DNA of 14,595 bases from the NCBI GenBank assembly GCA_052390115.1, contig JBQTHE010000090.1, positions 1-14,595 on the forward strand, written 5' to 3'. The notes under the pieces were generated by a model that saw only the letters and a list, made by a program, of their open reading frames with translations, made no database searches and was not told where the DNA came from. A program made the position numbers and the translations under genes. Origin of the DNA: GCA-003244245 sp052390115 (GTDB lineage: Bacteria; Actinomycetota; Actinomycetes; Mycobacteriales; Pseudonocardiaceae). Positions 1 to 7,009 of this stretch are shown here, piece by piece; the first letter of the stretch is position 1, and each line of letters begins with the position of its first letter.

Positions 1-2
1 CA

Positions 3-122
3 ATCGCCAACTTCAAGACGTGGCGCTGCATGCACACCGACTACCGCCGCCCACTTCGAACCTACCCGACCGCTTTCACTGCGATTCGCTCACTCCACTT
101 CTTCAAGCTGAGTTTCCGATAA
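3..122 (+). CDS. IS5-type transposase, C-terminal end (partial, cut by window edge)
   Basis: The open frame runs in from the left edge and stops at TAA 120-122, giving 39 residues. It begins IANFKTWRCMHTDYRRPLRT, the C-terminal signature of IS5-type DDE transposases (usually preceded by HRVEQ), where the helix after the last catalytic glutamate lies. The catalytic residues themselves would be upstream of the window, so activity cannot be judged. The right end of the insertion sequence should lie within or just after the stop codon. The sequence over the stop, CCGATAAGTCTC at 116-127, recurs in a nearby palindrome (see 226-277). The family call rests on motif recognition only. Confidence 0.75.
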   Translation: MANFKTWRCMHTDYRRPLRTYPTAFTAIRSLHFFKLSFR

Positions 123-146
123 GTCTCGGTGTACCGCTGCTGTTCC

Positions 147-190
147 GTGCACGAAAGCCGGACACACCGTGCACGAAAGCCGGACACGCC
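147..190. repeat. 22-bp tandem duplication downstream of the transposase
   Basis: Two abutting 22-nt units, GTGCACGAAAGCCGGACACACC at 147-168 and the same with one A-to-G change at 169-190. They lie between the transposase stop and the palindrome at 226-277, in a stretch (123-311) where I see no convincing gene. The copies could come from slippage, or they could be a binding site near the insertion-sequence end. No function can be assigned. Confidence 0.85.
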
Positions 191-225
191 GGGAGGTGAA
201 ACTTGCCAGCGTCCACATGGCCGGC

Positions 226-277
226 ATGGAGACATATCGGGGTAACGGGGGCCTCAGATACCCCGATAAGTCTCCAT
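226..277. repeat. Dispersed palindromic element, copy A
   Basis: The left arm 226-244 (ATGGAGACATATCGGGGTA) pairs with the right arm 259-277 at 18 of 19 positions, leaving a 14-nt loop at 245-258. The 16-mer ATGGAGACATATCGGG is found again at 6953-6968 in a second palindrome of the same design. Copy A lies 34 bp upstream of the GTG of the membrane protein at 312, so it would form a hairpin in its leader if transcription starts upstream. It resembles a REP or MITE-type element. Mobility is not shown. Confidence 0.85.
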
Positions 278-311
278 ATCGCGCGCAAGAAGGCGAGAAG
301 GAAGGTGCAAC

Positions 312-707
312 GTGGCGCTTGAGCCGCAGGCGGCGAGGCGGAGCTGGGTCGTGCTCCTGTACTTCTACGCGGCGGCGCTCGTCGGCCTCGGCTTCGTCGT
401 CGTCGGCATCACCACGGGCCTCTTCGGCGCCAAGAATGCCCTGTTCCCGGGCTTGGGCCTGCCCAGTTACAGCTACGAGTACCGCTTCCCGCCGGACTCG
501 CCCAGCCCCACGGAGCCGACGGAGCAACAGCGCCAGGCCGCAAAGGACCGGGCGATCGACGAGCGCCGTAACAGCGGTCTGGACGACGTGCTCAACGGCC
601 TCATCATCGCCGGCGTCGGGGCACCCGTGCTGGTCTGGCACCTCAAGCGCGGTCGTGCGTTGAGCGCCGGGGCCGAGCAGCGCACTCAGCCGCCCAGCAG
701 CAGCTAG
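312..707 (+). CDS. Small two-helix membrane protein of unknown function
   Basis: This is a 131-residue protein. Hydrophobic segments at about residues 12-36 (WVVLLYFYAAALVGLGFVVVGITTGLF) and 92-110 (LNGLIIAGVGAPVLVWHL) look like two membrane helices. Between them is a hydrophilic region rich in Pro, Glu and Arg (about 55-90), and a short polar tail follows. The GTG at 312 is chosen because a GGAAGG Shine-Dalgarno-like run lies at 300-305. M. tuberculosis also has a small membrane protein near this place (Rv0048c), but there it is on the other strand, so orthology is not assumed. It converges on ino1 with only 9 nt between stops. No enzymatic motif is seen. Confidence 0.7.
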   Translation: MALEPQAARRSWVVLLYFYAAALVGLGFVVVGITTGLFGAKNALFPGLGLPSYSYEYRFPPDSPSPTEPTEQQRQAAKDRAIDERRNSGLDDVLNGLIIAGVGAPVLVWHLKRGRALSAGAEQRTQPPSSS

Positions 708-716
708 CCCCAGCCG

Positions 717-1826
717 CTACCGGTCCAGCTCGCCGCGGATGAAGGCCTCGACGGCGTGGTGAGCGTCGGAGTCGGAGTACTGCTCCGGCGGTGACTTCAT
801 GAAATACGACGAAGCGGAGATGATCGGGCCGCCGATGCCCCGGTCCTTGGCGATCTTCGCCGCGCGGATCGCGTCGATGATCACGCCGGCGGAGTTGGGT
901 GAGTCCCAGACCTCGAGCTTGTACTCCATGTTCAATGGCACGTCGCCGAAGGCCCGGCCCTCCAGCCGCACGTAGGCCCACTTGCGGTCGTCCAGCCACG
1001 GCACGTGGTCCGACGGGCCGATATGAACCGCGGCCTTCTCCATCTCATGCGGCACCTGCGACGTCACCGACTGCGTCTTGGAGATCTTCTTCGACTGCAA
1101 CCGCTTGCGCTCCAGCATGTTCAGGAAGTCCATGTTGCCGCCGAAGTTGAGCTGGTAGGTCCGCACCAGCTCCACCCCGCGGTCCTCGAACAGCTTGGCC
1201 AGCACCCGGTGCGTGATGGTGGCCCCGACCTGGGACTTGATGTCGTCACCGATGATCGGTACCCCGGCCGAGGTGAACTTGCGCGCCCACGCCGGATCGG
1301 AGGCGATGAACACCGGTAACGCGTTGACGAACGCGACGCCGGCGTCCAGTGCGCACTGGGCGTAGAAGCGGTCCGCCTCCTCCGAGCCCACCGGAAGGTA
1401 GGACACCAGCACGTCGGCGCCGGATTCGCGCAGCACGTCGACCACGTCGACCGGCTTCTCGTCGGACTCGGTGATGATGTCCCGGTAGTACTCGCCCAGA
1501 CCATCCATCGTGTGCCCACGCGTCACGGTGACCCCCAACGGGGGCACGTCGCAGATCGAGATGGTGTTGTTCTCGCTGGCCACGATGGCCTCGGACAGGT
1601 CGCGCCCCACCTTCTTGGCATCGACGTCGAACGCCGCGACGAACTGAAGGTCACCGACGTGGTAGTCGCCGAACTGCACGTGCATGAGACCGGGCACCCG
1701 GGTGGTGGGATCGGCGTCCCGGTAGTAGTGCACGCCCTGTACCAGGGAGGCAGCGCAGTTGCCGACGCCCACAATGGCGACCCGGATGCCGGGACCGCCG
1801 TGATGCTCGACGCGGCCTTCAGTCAT
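717..1826 (-). CDS. ino1: Inositol-3-phosphate (myo-inositol-1-phosphate) synthase
   Basis: The enzyme converts glucose 6-phosphate to 1L-myo-inositol 1-phosphate using NAD as a recycled cofactor. In actinobacteria this is the first step toward phosphatidylinositol, PIM/LAM-type lipids and mycothiol. The 369-residue length matches the actinobacterial type (M. tuberculosis Ino1 is 367). Visible features are the NAD-binding loop GVGNCAAS (20-27), the conserved GDDIKSQVGATITHR (193-207), NFGGNMDFLN (227-236), a lysine-containing DDRKWAYVR (279-287) and KLEVWDSPNSAGV (303-315). All core blocks are intact. The ATG at 1826 overlaps the padR stop by 8 nt, with an AAGAAGGG-type ribosome site inside padR, so the two are probably cotranscribed and coupled. 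Identification is firm by sequence pattern and gene order. Confidence 0.96.
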   Translation of the reverse strand: MTEGRVEHHGGPGIRVAIVGVGNCAASLVQGVHYYRDADPTTRVPGLMHVQFGDYHVGDLQFVAAFDVDAKKVGRDLSEAIVASENNTISICDVPPLGVTVTRGHTMDGLGEYYRDIITESDEKPVDVVDVLRESGADVLVSYLPVGSEEADRFYAQCALDAGVAFVNALPVFIASDPAWARKFTSAGVPIIGDDIKSQVGATITHRVLAKLFEDRGVELVRTYQLNFGGNMDFLNMLERKRLQSKKISKTQSVTSQVPHEMEKAAVHIGPSDHVPWLDDRKWAYVRLEGRAFGDVPLNMEYKLEVWDSPNSAGVIIDAIRAAKIAKDRGIGGPIISASSYFMKSPPEQYSDSDAHHAVEAFIRGELDR

Positions 1827-2415
1827 GGTCTGACCCTTCTTTGTCGTCAGGTGATGGTGGGGGGTTCGCCTGTTCGTGGGCGATCAGTTCGTTGAGCCAG
1901 CGCACCTCGCGCTCACTGGTGTCCAGACCCATCCGGTGGAGCTCGAGGGTGTAGCGGTCGATCTGGTCGCCGGTCCGCGCCAGAGCAGCCCGCAGTCCCT
2001 CTCGACGTTCCTCGACTCGGCGACGCCTGCCTTCCAGGATGCGCATCCTGACTTCGGCGGGGGTCCGTGAGAAGAACGCCAGGTGCACTCCGAAGCAGCC
2101 GTCCTCCCAGGTCTGTGGGCCGGCGTCGGCCAGCAAGGTGGCGAAGCGCTCCTTGCCGTCCGCGGTGAGCTTGTACACCCGCCGGGCGCGGCGGGTCCAG
2201 GGCTTGCCCCGGCCGGCGCGCAGCTCCCGCGAGTCCTCCAGGCGCTCGTTGTCCTCGACGATGAAGCCGCAGCGTTGCAACCGACGCAATGTGGGGTATA
2301 GGGAGCCGAAAGAGCAGGCGCGAAACGCCCCAAGCAGATCGGTGAGTCGTTTGCGCAGTTCGTAGCCGTGCATCGGATCATCGTGAAGCACCCCGAGCAC
2401 CGCCAGCTCCAGCAC
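1819..2415 (-). CDS. PadR-family transcriptional regulator
   Basis: A 198-residue protein. Its N-terminal PadR winged-helix domain (VLELAVLGVLHDDPMHGYELRKRL, then GSLYPTLRRLQRCGFI, about residues 1-55) contains the family's HGYEL and SLYPTLRRLE-type motifs. A basic insert with RGRGKPWTRRARRVYKLTADG (about 65-85) forms the wing, and the C-terminal half (about 105-180) is helical and charged, as in the PadR dimerisation region. The frame is open to an ATG at 2472, but GTG 2415 is preferred: AGGAGGT lies 5 nt upstream (complement of 2421-2427) and family alignments start at this point. It has the position of Rv0047c next to ino1. The promoter region carries a matching inverted repeat, so it is likely autoregulated and may control ino1. 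The ligand is unknown. Confidence 0.9.
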   Translation of the reverse strand: MLELAVLGVLHDDPMHGYELRKRLTDLLGAFRACSFGSLYPTLRRLQRCGFIVEDNERLEDSRELRAGRGKPWTRRARRVYKLTADGKERFATLLADAGPQTWEDGCFGVHLAFFSRTPAEVRMRILEGRRRRVEERREGLRAALARTGDQIDRYTLELHRMGLDTSEREVRWLNELIAHEQANPPPSPDDKEGSDHD

Positions 2416-2439
2416 GCGGCACCTCCTAGCAGGCAATTC

Positions 2440-2473
2440 GATGTATAAATCGATTATATCGTGACGATACATC
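2440..2473 (-). promoter_or_regulatory. padR-ino1 promoter with candidate PadR operator
   Basis: An AT-rich island in GC-rich DNA. The minus strand reads TATAAT (complement of 2453-2458), a perfect -10 box 37 nt upstream of the padR GTG. It is flanked by the inverted repeat GATGTAT (2440-2446) and ATACATC (2467-2473). PadR proteins commonly bind ATGT/ACAT half-sites, although the usual spacing is about 8 nt and here the inner ends are 20 nt apart. A recognisable -35 is lacking. Repression of padR-ino1 by PadR is inference. Confidence 0.6.
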
Positions 2474-2475
2474 TC

Positions 2476-2481
2476 GTAGCA
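2476..2481 (+). promoter_or_regulatory. Possible -10 box for the DUF5318 gene
   Basis: TAGCAT fits the actinobacterial TANNNT -10 pattern and the same TCGTAGCATCA string precedes the GT87 gene at 5433-5443. Transcription would start near 2488, about 28 nt before the ATG at 2516, inside the palindrome GACCGGCCGGTC (2487-2498). No clear -35 is seen. Confidence 0.35.
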
Positions 2482-2515
2482 TCAGGGACCGGCCGGTCGC
2501 CGGAACACCGCAGCG

Positions 2516-2953
2516 ATGATCACGAAACGGTTGCGTAGGCTGTCTGGCGTGCGGACCGAACGGCAGGTGGTGGACTACGCGTTGCAGCGGCGTGCGCTGC
2601 TCGCGGAGGTCTACGCCGGCCGGGTCGGGGTCATGGACGTCTGCGACGCGACCCCGTACCTGCTACGGGCGGCCAAGTTCCACGGCGAGCCCAGCTCGGT
2701 CACCTGCCCGGTATGCCGCAAGGAGCCTTTGACGCTGGTCTCGTGGGTGTACGGTGACGAGCTCAAGCATGTCGCAGGCTCCGCCAGGACCCTCGATGAG
2801 CTGAACCGGATGGCGGCGCTGTTCGAGCAATTCAGCGTGTACGTCGTCGAGGTTTGCCGGACGTGCAGCTGGAACCACCTCGTGCAGTCATACGTCCTGG
2901 GGACGAGGGGTGTAGGGAGCAGGCGGTCCCGCCGGAGGACCGCGGCGGAGTGA
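2516..2953 (+). CDS. DUF5318 zinc-ribbon protein
   Basis: This is the counterpart of Rv0049, a small conserved actinobacterial protein of unknown function. It is 145 residues long, with the conserved start region RQVVDYALQRRALLAEVYAG (16-35), DATPYLLRAAKFHG (44-57) and two cysteine pairs, CPVC (64-67) and CRTC (114-117), that most likely bind one zinc as a split ribbon. The tail (130-145) is basic and variable. ATG 2516 has no good ribosome site; GTG 2549 (giving VRTERQVV) is an equally possible start that would remove 11 residues. It is divergent from padR and 73 nt upstream of the penicillin-binding protein gene, so the two may be cotranscribed. Confidence 0.85.
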   Translation: MITKRLRRLSGVRTERQVVDYALQRRALLAEVYAGRVGVMDVCDATPYLLRAAKFHGEPSSVTCPVCRKEPLTLVSWVYGDELKHVAGSARTLDELNRMAALFEQFSVYVVEVCRTCSWNHLVQSYVLGTRGVGSRRSRRRTAAE

Positions 2954-3026
2954 CCCGCGCCCCCAGCTCGGCGTACCCGTCGACGATCCCTTCGCGGCCC
3001 GAATACTGGTCTGGGAGGCCAAACGC

Positions 3027-5411
3027 GTGAGCGACCAGCGAGATGACAGCGGTCGGCACTCGTGGGATCCGAGTGAGAACTGCCCACCGGAGCGGTTCGC
3101 CCAACCCCGGCAACAGGGTGGGCGGGCCGGCGATTCGGCCAGGGGTGGTCCACCACCCGGGGGCGGGCGGCCGACCCTGCCACCCCGCCAGGAGCCCGAG
3201 CTACTCACCCACGCCGCCTCCCGGCGTACCGATCGCGGCGATCGGTACGGCAGGTGGCGCTATCTTCGGGGCTACCCTTGGACGGGCGGCGGGACTCGCA
3301 GCCGCTGGATCCGCAAGGTCGCGCTAGTAGGCCTGTTACTTGCGGTCCTGACGCCGGTGCTGGCGTTCTTTGCCGGCTGGCTGTTCTTCACCGTGCCGTC
3401 CCCGGCGGCGCTGGCGGCGGAGCGCAAGCAGGTCACCACGATCATGGCCAGCGACGGGACCACCGAGATCGGCCGCTACGTGCCCGAGCAGGGCAATCGA
3501 ATCGCGGTCGATCTCGACGATGTTCCGGTGCATGTGCAGAACGCCGTGCTGGCCGCCGAGGACCGCAGCTTCCGGTCCAACCCCGGATTCGACATCACGG
3601 GCATCGCGCGGGCCGCGTGGAACCAGCTCACCGGGGGCACCGGCGGTGGGTCCACGATCACCCAGCAGTACGTCAAGGTTGCCACCGGCCAGGACGAGTA
3701 CAGCCTTTCTCGAAAATTCCGCGAGGTGATCGTCGCGGCCAAGATCACAAAGCAGAACTCCAAGGACCGGATCCTGGAGGACTATCTCAACACGATCTAC
3801 TTCGGCCGCGGGGCCTACGGTATCCAAGCCGCCAGCCAGGCGTACTTCGGCAAGAACGTGCAGAGCCTGACTCCCGCAGAGGCGGGGGTGCTGGCCGCGG
3901 CGATCCGGTCCCCCTCCCGGTTGGATCCGGCCAAGAACCTGGAGCAGTCGGAACTCCGGTGGAACTTCGTGATGGACGGCATGGTCGCCCAGAGCTGGTT
4001 GTCCGAGGTCGAGCGGGCTGCGACCCGGTACCCGGCGACCATCGAGCCGGGAAAGGCCCCGGGCTCACCCACCGACGACCGGGCGCACATCGTTGACCGG
4101 GTGCTTGAAGAGCTGGAGAAGCAGGGCATCAATCGAGAGCAGCTGGCCGTCGACGGTGGCCGGATCAGCACGACCATCGATGCCCGGGCGCAGGGTCTGG
4201 CCCGGGACGCGGCGCTCACCGAGTTGCGCGGGCAGCCGACGAACCTGCACTCCTCGCTGGTCGCGATCGATCCGCGAACCGGGGGGGTGATCGCCTACTA
4301 CGGCGGAGCCGAAGGGAATGGTTTCGACCTGGCTGGCGGGCCGGTGTGGAATCCGGGCTCGGCTTTCAAACCCTTCGCCATGATGGCCGCGCTCAAGCAG
4401 GACATCGGCTTGAACTCGATCTACGACGGCAGCTCTCCGCTGGTCATTGACGGTAGACCCTATGCCAACTCGGAGAGTCGCGACTACTCCAAGCTGACCT
4501 TGCATGAGGCCATGACCCAGTCGGTCAATACGGCCTTCGTGCGGCTGGCCGAGGACGTGGGACCGCAGGCGATCCGCAATGCCGCGGTCCAGGCAGGCAT
4601 CCCGGAGCAGGTCAACGGCAAGCGCGCGATGGCGGAGCTGGACAGCGGGCAGCCTGCGGTCGGCATCACGCTGGGCCAGTACCCGGTGCACACGATCGAC
4701 ATGGCCAGTGCCTACGCGACCTTCGCCGCTGACGGGATGCGCCACGAGCCGTTCTTCGTCCGGGAGTACGTCAACGCCCGTGGCGAGGTCGACTACAAGC
4801 ACGTCGACGAGCCGGAACAGGCCTTCGACCCGACGAACCTCGAGCGCAATTCACGGCTGGCTCGCAACCTCACCGCGACGTTGACCGACGTTGCGCGCAG
4901 CTCGCAGATCCCACTGGAAGGTGGCCGTCAGGTCGCTACCAAGACCGGTACCCACCAGCTCGGCGACACCGGCTCCAACTCTGCCGCCTGGACGGTCGGC
5001 TACACCCCTTCGATCTCCACGGCGGTGTGGGTAGGCGACCCGGCGAACTCGGCGATCAAGAACTCCGACGGCGGCGACATCTTCGGGCGGGGCTTGCCAG
5101 GAGCGATCTGGCAGCGGTTCATGGATTCCTACCTCGCGGGCACACCCATGGAGACCTTCCCCGAGTTCAAGCTGATCGGTCCGGCCCCGCCACCCCCCGT
5201 GCAGGCGGCTCCACAGCGGTCGGCCACCCGCGAGCCCGCACGGACCAGGCCGTCCGCCCAGCCCGAACCGGATTTCGAGTCCTTCCTCCCCACTCCGGTC
5301 GAGCCTGACGAGAAGCCGACCGAGCGCCCTTCGGGAAACTGCTTCCCGTTCGGATGTGACGACTCCCCGCCGGAAGATGACGACGAGGAAGGCGATGGTG
5401 AACGGCGTTGA
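3027..5411 (+). CDS. ponA: Class A penicillin-binding protein (bifunctional transglycosylase/transpeptidase)
   Basis: It polymerises lipid II into glycan strands and crosslinks peptides outside the membrane; it corresponds to PonA1 (Rv0050). The 794-residue protein has a basic, proline-rich cytoplasmic N-terminus (1-97), one membrane helix (about 98-122), and a GT51 domain with EDRSF (178-182; E178 catalytic) and GGSTITQQ (207-214). The transpeptidase domain has SAFK (445-448; S445 nucleophile), SVN (499-501) and KTG (639-641). The C-terminal tail (about 720-794) is Pro/Glu/Asp-rich with two cysteines in CFPFGC and no PASTA domain. GTG 3027 is supported by GGAGG about 8 nt upstream and by the typical charged N-terminus before the helix. 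All catalytic motifs are intact. Confidence 0.95.
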   Translation: MSDQRDDSGRHSWDPSENCPPERFAQPRQQGGRAGDSARGGPPPGGGRPTLPPRQEPELLTHAASRRTDRGDRYGRWRYLRGYPWTGGGTRSRWIRKVALVGLLLAVLTPVLAFFAGWLFFTVPSPAALAAERKQVTTIMASDGTTEIGRYVPEQGNRIAVDLDDVPVHVQNAVLAAEDRSFRSNPGFDITGIARAAWNQLTGGTGGGSTITQQYVKVATGQDEYSLSRKFREVIVAAKITKQNSKDRILEDYLNTIYFGRGAYGIQAASQAYFGKNVQSLTPAEAGVLAAAIRSPSRLDPAKNLEQSELRWNFVMDGMVAQSWLSEVERAATRYPATIEPGKAPGSPTDDRAHIVDRVLEELEKQGINREQLAVDGGRISTTIDARAQGLARDAALTELRGQPTNLHSSLVAIDPRTGGVIAYYGGAEGNGFDLAGGPVWNPGSAFKPFAMMAALKQDIGLNSIYDGSSPLVIDGRPYANSESRDYSKLTLHEAMTQSVNTAFVRLAEDVGPQAIRNAAVQAGIPEQVNGKRAMAELDSGQPAVGITLGQYPVHTIDMASAYATFAADGMRHEPFFVREYVNARGEVDYKHVDEPEQAFDPTNLERNSRLARNLTATLTDVARSSQIPLEGGRQVATKTGTHQLGDTGSNSAAWTVGYTPSISTAVWVGDPANSAIKNSDGGDIFGRGLPGAIWQRFMDSYLAGTPMETFPEFKLIGPAPPPPVQAAPQRSATREPARTRPSAQPEPDFESFLPTPVEPDEKPTERPSGNCFPFGCDDSPPEDDDEEGDGERR

Positions 5412-5434
5412 CCGTGGTTTGGTAGCAGGCTTCG

Positions 5435-5447
5435 TAGCATCACCGCC
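5435..5447 (+). promoter_or_regulatory. Candidate leaderless promoter of the GT87 gene
   Basis: TAGCAT (5435-5440) fits TANNNT and ends exactly 7 nt before GTG 5448, the geometry of actinobacterial leaderless transcripts. There is no Shine-Dalgarno sequence before this GTG, which fits. TTGACC at 5408-5413 is a possible -35, but its 21-nt spacing is long. Confidence 0.45.
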
Positions 5448-6986
5448 GTGCAGATCGATGGGCGCTCCCTGACGCCATCGCAGCGGGTGGTACCCAGCTG
5501 GACCGACCCGGTGCCCCGGCTGGCCAGCCGGATCGTGGGCGGTCCGCTGGGCCGCCACGCCGTGCTCGGCCGGCACTGGTTCTGGTCCCCGCTGCGGGTG
5601 GTGTTGCTCTTCGCGACGATCACCTTGGCGCTCGGCTGGCTGGCCAAAGCACCGTGCCTGCAGACCTATACCGACAGCGCAGGTGTCCTGCAGCTGGACT
5701 GGCGGGACGGCCGGCAGTACCGGGCGATGTGCTACTCGGACACTGTCCCGCTCTACACCGCAGAGCGGCTGGACCGGCCCGGGCTGGCGGGCCTGCCGTA
5801 CGCCACCTCGTGGATCGAGAATCAGGGCGAGCCCGGTGAGCAGGTGCGGTACATGGAGTACCCGGTGCTCACCGGGATGTACCAGTTTGCGGTAGCCAAG
5901 CTTGCCCAGGCCTGGGTGGCGGTGGCGGAGCTGGGCTGGTTGCCGGGATCGGCAGCCGCGGTCGTGTACTTCGACATCAGCGCGGTGTGGCTGGCCGCGG
6001 CGTGGTTGGTGACGGTGTGGGCACTGGTATTGCTGTCGCCGCGACGACCATGGGATGCCGCGCTGGCCGCCCTGTCGCCCCTGGTGGTGGTGCACGCCTT
6101 CACCAACTTCGACGTGCTGGCCACCGCGCTGGCCACGACCGGGCTGCTGGCCTGGGCCCGGCGGCGCCCGCTGCTGGCAGGTGTGCTGCTAGGCCTGGGT
6201 GCGGCTGCCAAGCTCTACCCCCTATTCCTGTTGGGACCGATCCTGCTGCTGTGCTTGCGGACCGGACGGTTGCGGGCCGGACTGCAGGCAACCGCTGCGG
6301 CGGCGGTGAGCTGGGTGATCGTCAACTTGCCGGTGGCGGTGCTGTACCCAGCCGGATGGACGGAGTTCTTCCGGCTCAGTAGCCGGCGCGGGGCCGATCC
6401 GGACTCGCTGTACACCGTGGTGTCCACCTTCACCGGGTGGCCTGGTTTCGACGGGGTGCTTGTCCCCGGTCAGATCCCTGCCGTGCTCAACCTGGTCAGC
6501 GCGTCGTTGTTCGTGCTGGCCTGCGTGGGGATCGGCTGGGTTGCGCTGGCCGCGCCGCGCCGCCCGCGGCTGGCTCAGTTGTGCTTCCTGGTGGTGTGTG
6601 CGTTTCTGCTCGTCAACAAGGTGTGGAGTCCGCAGTACTCGTTGTGGCTGGTACCGCTGGCGGTGCTGGCGATCCCGCAGTGGAAGCCGGTGCTGGCCTG
6701 GATGGTGCTCGACGCTTTGGTCTGGGCCCCCCGGATGGCCTATTACCTCGGCGTGGACCGCCACGGCCTGCCGATCGAGCCATTCCTCGGCGCGGTGTTG
6801 CTGCGCGACGCCGCAGTCCTGCTGCTCATGGCCCTAGTCCTCAAGCACATCTGGCACCCCACCCAAGACCCAGTCCGCCAAGCTGGCGACGACGACCCCC
6901 ACGCCGGTGTCCTCAACAACGCCCCCGACGCCCGCGTGCTACCCACCCCGACATGGAGACATATCGGGATTACCACGACCCGATAG
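5448..6986 (+). CDS. Polytopic GT87/DUF2029-type glycosyltransferase
   Basis: The counterpart of Rv0051. GT87 proteins are GT-C-fold enzymes that move a sugar from a polyprenyl-phosphate donor to an acceptor on the outer side of the membrane; PimE is the best known. The actual donor and acceptor here are unknown. The 512-residue protein has about ten hydrophobic segments, the first at about 49-65, followed by a long extracytoplasmic loop with several Asp/Glu (75-140) where catalytic acid residues usually lie. GAAAKLYPLFLLGP (251-264) and NKVWSPQYSLWLVPL (390-404) are typical family motifs. The gene starts 36 nt after the PBP stop. Residues 501-512 are encoded inside a dispersed palindrome, so the C-terminus has probably been altered by that element. 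Confidence 0.85.
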   Translation: MQIDGRSLTPSQRVVPSWTDPVPRLASRIVGGPLGRHAVLGRHWFWSPLRVVLLFATITLALGWLAKAPCLQTYTDSAGVLQLDWRDGRQYRAMCYSDTVPLYTAERLDRPGLAGLPYATSWIENQGEPGEQVRYMEYPVLTGMYQFAVAKLAQAWVAVAELGWLPGSAAAVVYFDISAVWLAAAWLVTVWALVLLSPRRPWDAALAALSPLVVVHAFTNFDVLATALATTGLLAWARRRPLLAGVLLGLGAAAKLYPLFLLGPILLLCLRTGRLRAGLQATAAAAVSWVIVNLPVAVLYPAGWTEFFRLSSRRGADPDSLYTVVSTFTGWPGFDGVLVPGQIPAVLNLVSASLFVLACVGIGWVALAAPRRPRLAQLCFLVVCAFLLVNKVWSPQYSLWLVPLAVLAIPQWKPVLAWMVLDALVWAPRMAYYLGVDRHGLPIEPFLGAVLLRDAAVLLLMALVLKHIWHPTQDPVRQAGDDDPHAGVLNNAPDARVLPTPTWRHIGITTTR

Positions 6987-7007
6987 CCCCGTTATGTCTC
7001 CATGTCG
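6949..7007. repeat. Dispersed palindromic element, copy B (convergent gene junction)
   Basis: The left arm 6949-6968 (CGACATGGAGACATATCGGG) pairs with the right arm 6988-7007 at 19 of 20 positions, with a 19-nt loop. It shares the 16-mer ATGGAGACATATCGGG with copy A at 226-241. It covers the last codons and stop of the GT87 gene and ends 3 nt before the nfo stop. Transcribed from either side it makes a strong hairpin, so it may serve as a bidirectional terminator even though it has no T-tract. Confidence 0.88.
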
Positions 7008-7009
7008 GC

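Noticed and set aside
169..663. Plus-strand open frame overlapping the small membrane protein
   Set aside because: It is Ser/Arg-rich shadow sequence; the frame from 312 has two membrane helices and a ribosome site.
4851..6095. Minus-strand open frame of 414 codons across the ponA-GT87 junction
   Set aside because: It lies opposite two clear genes with intact catalytic or family motifs, and its product is a low-complexity Arg/Gly/His-rich sequence.
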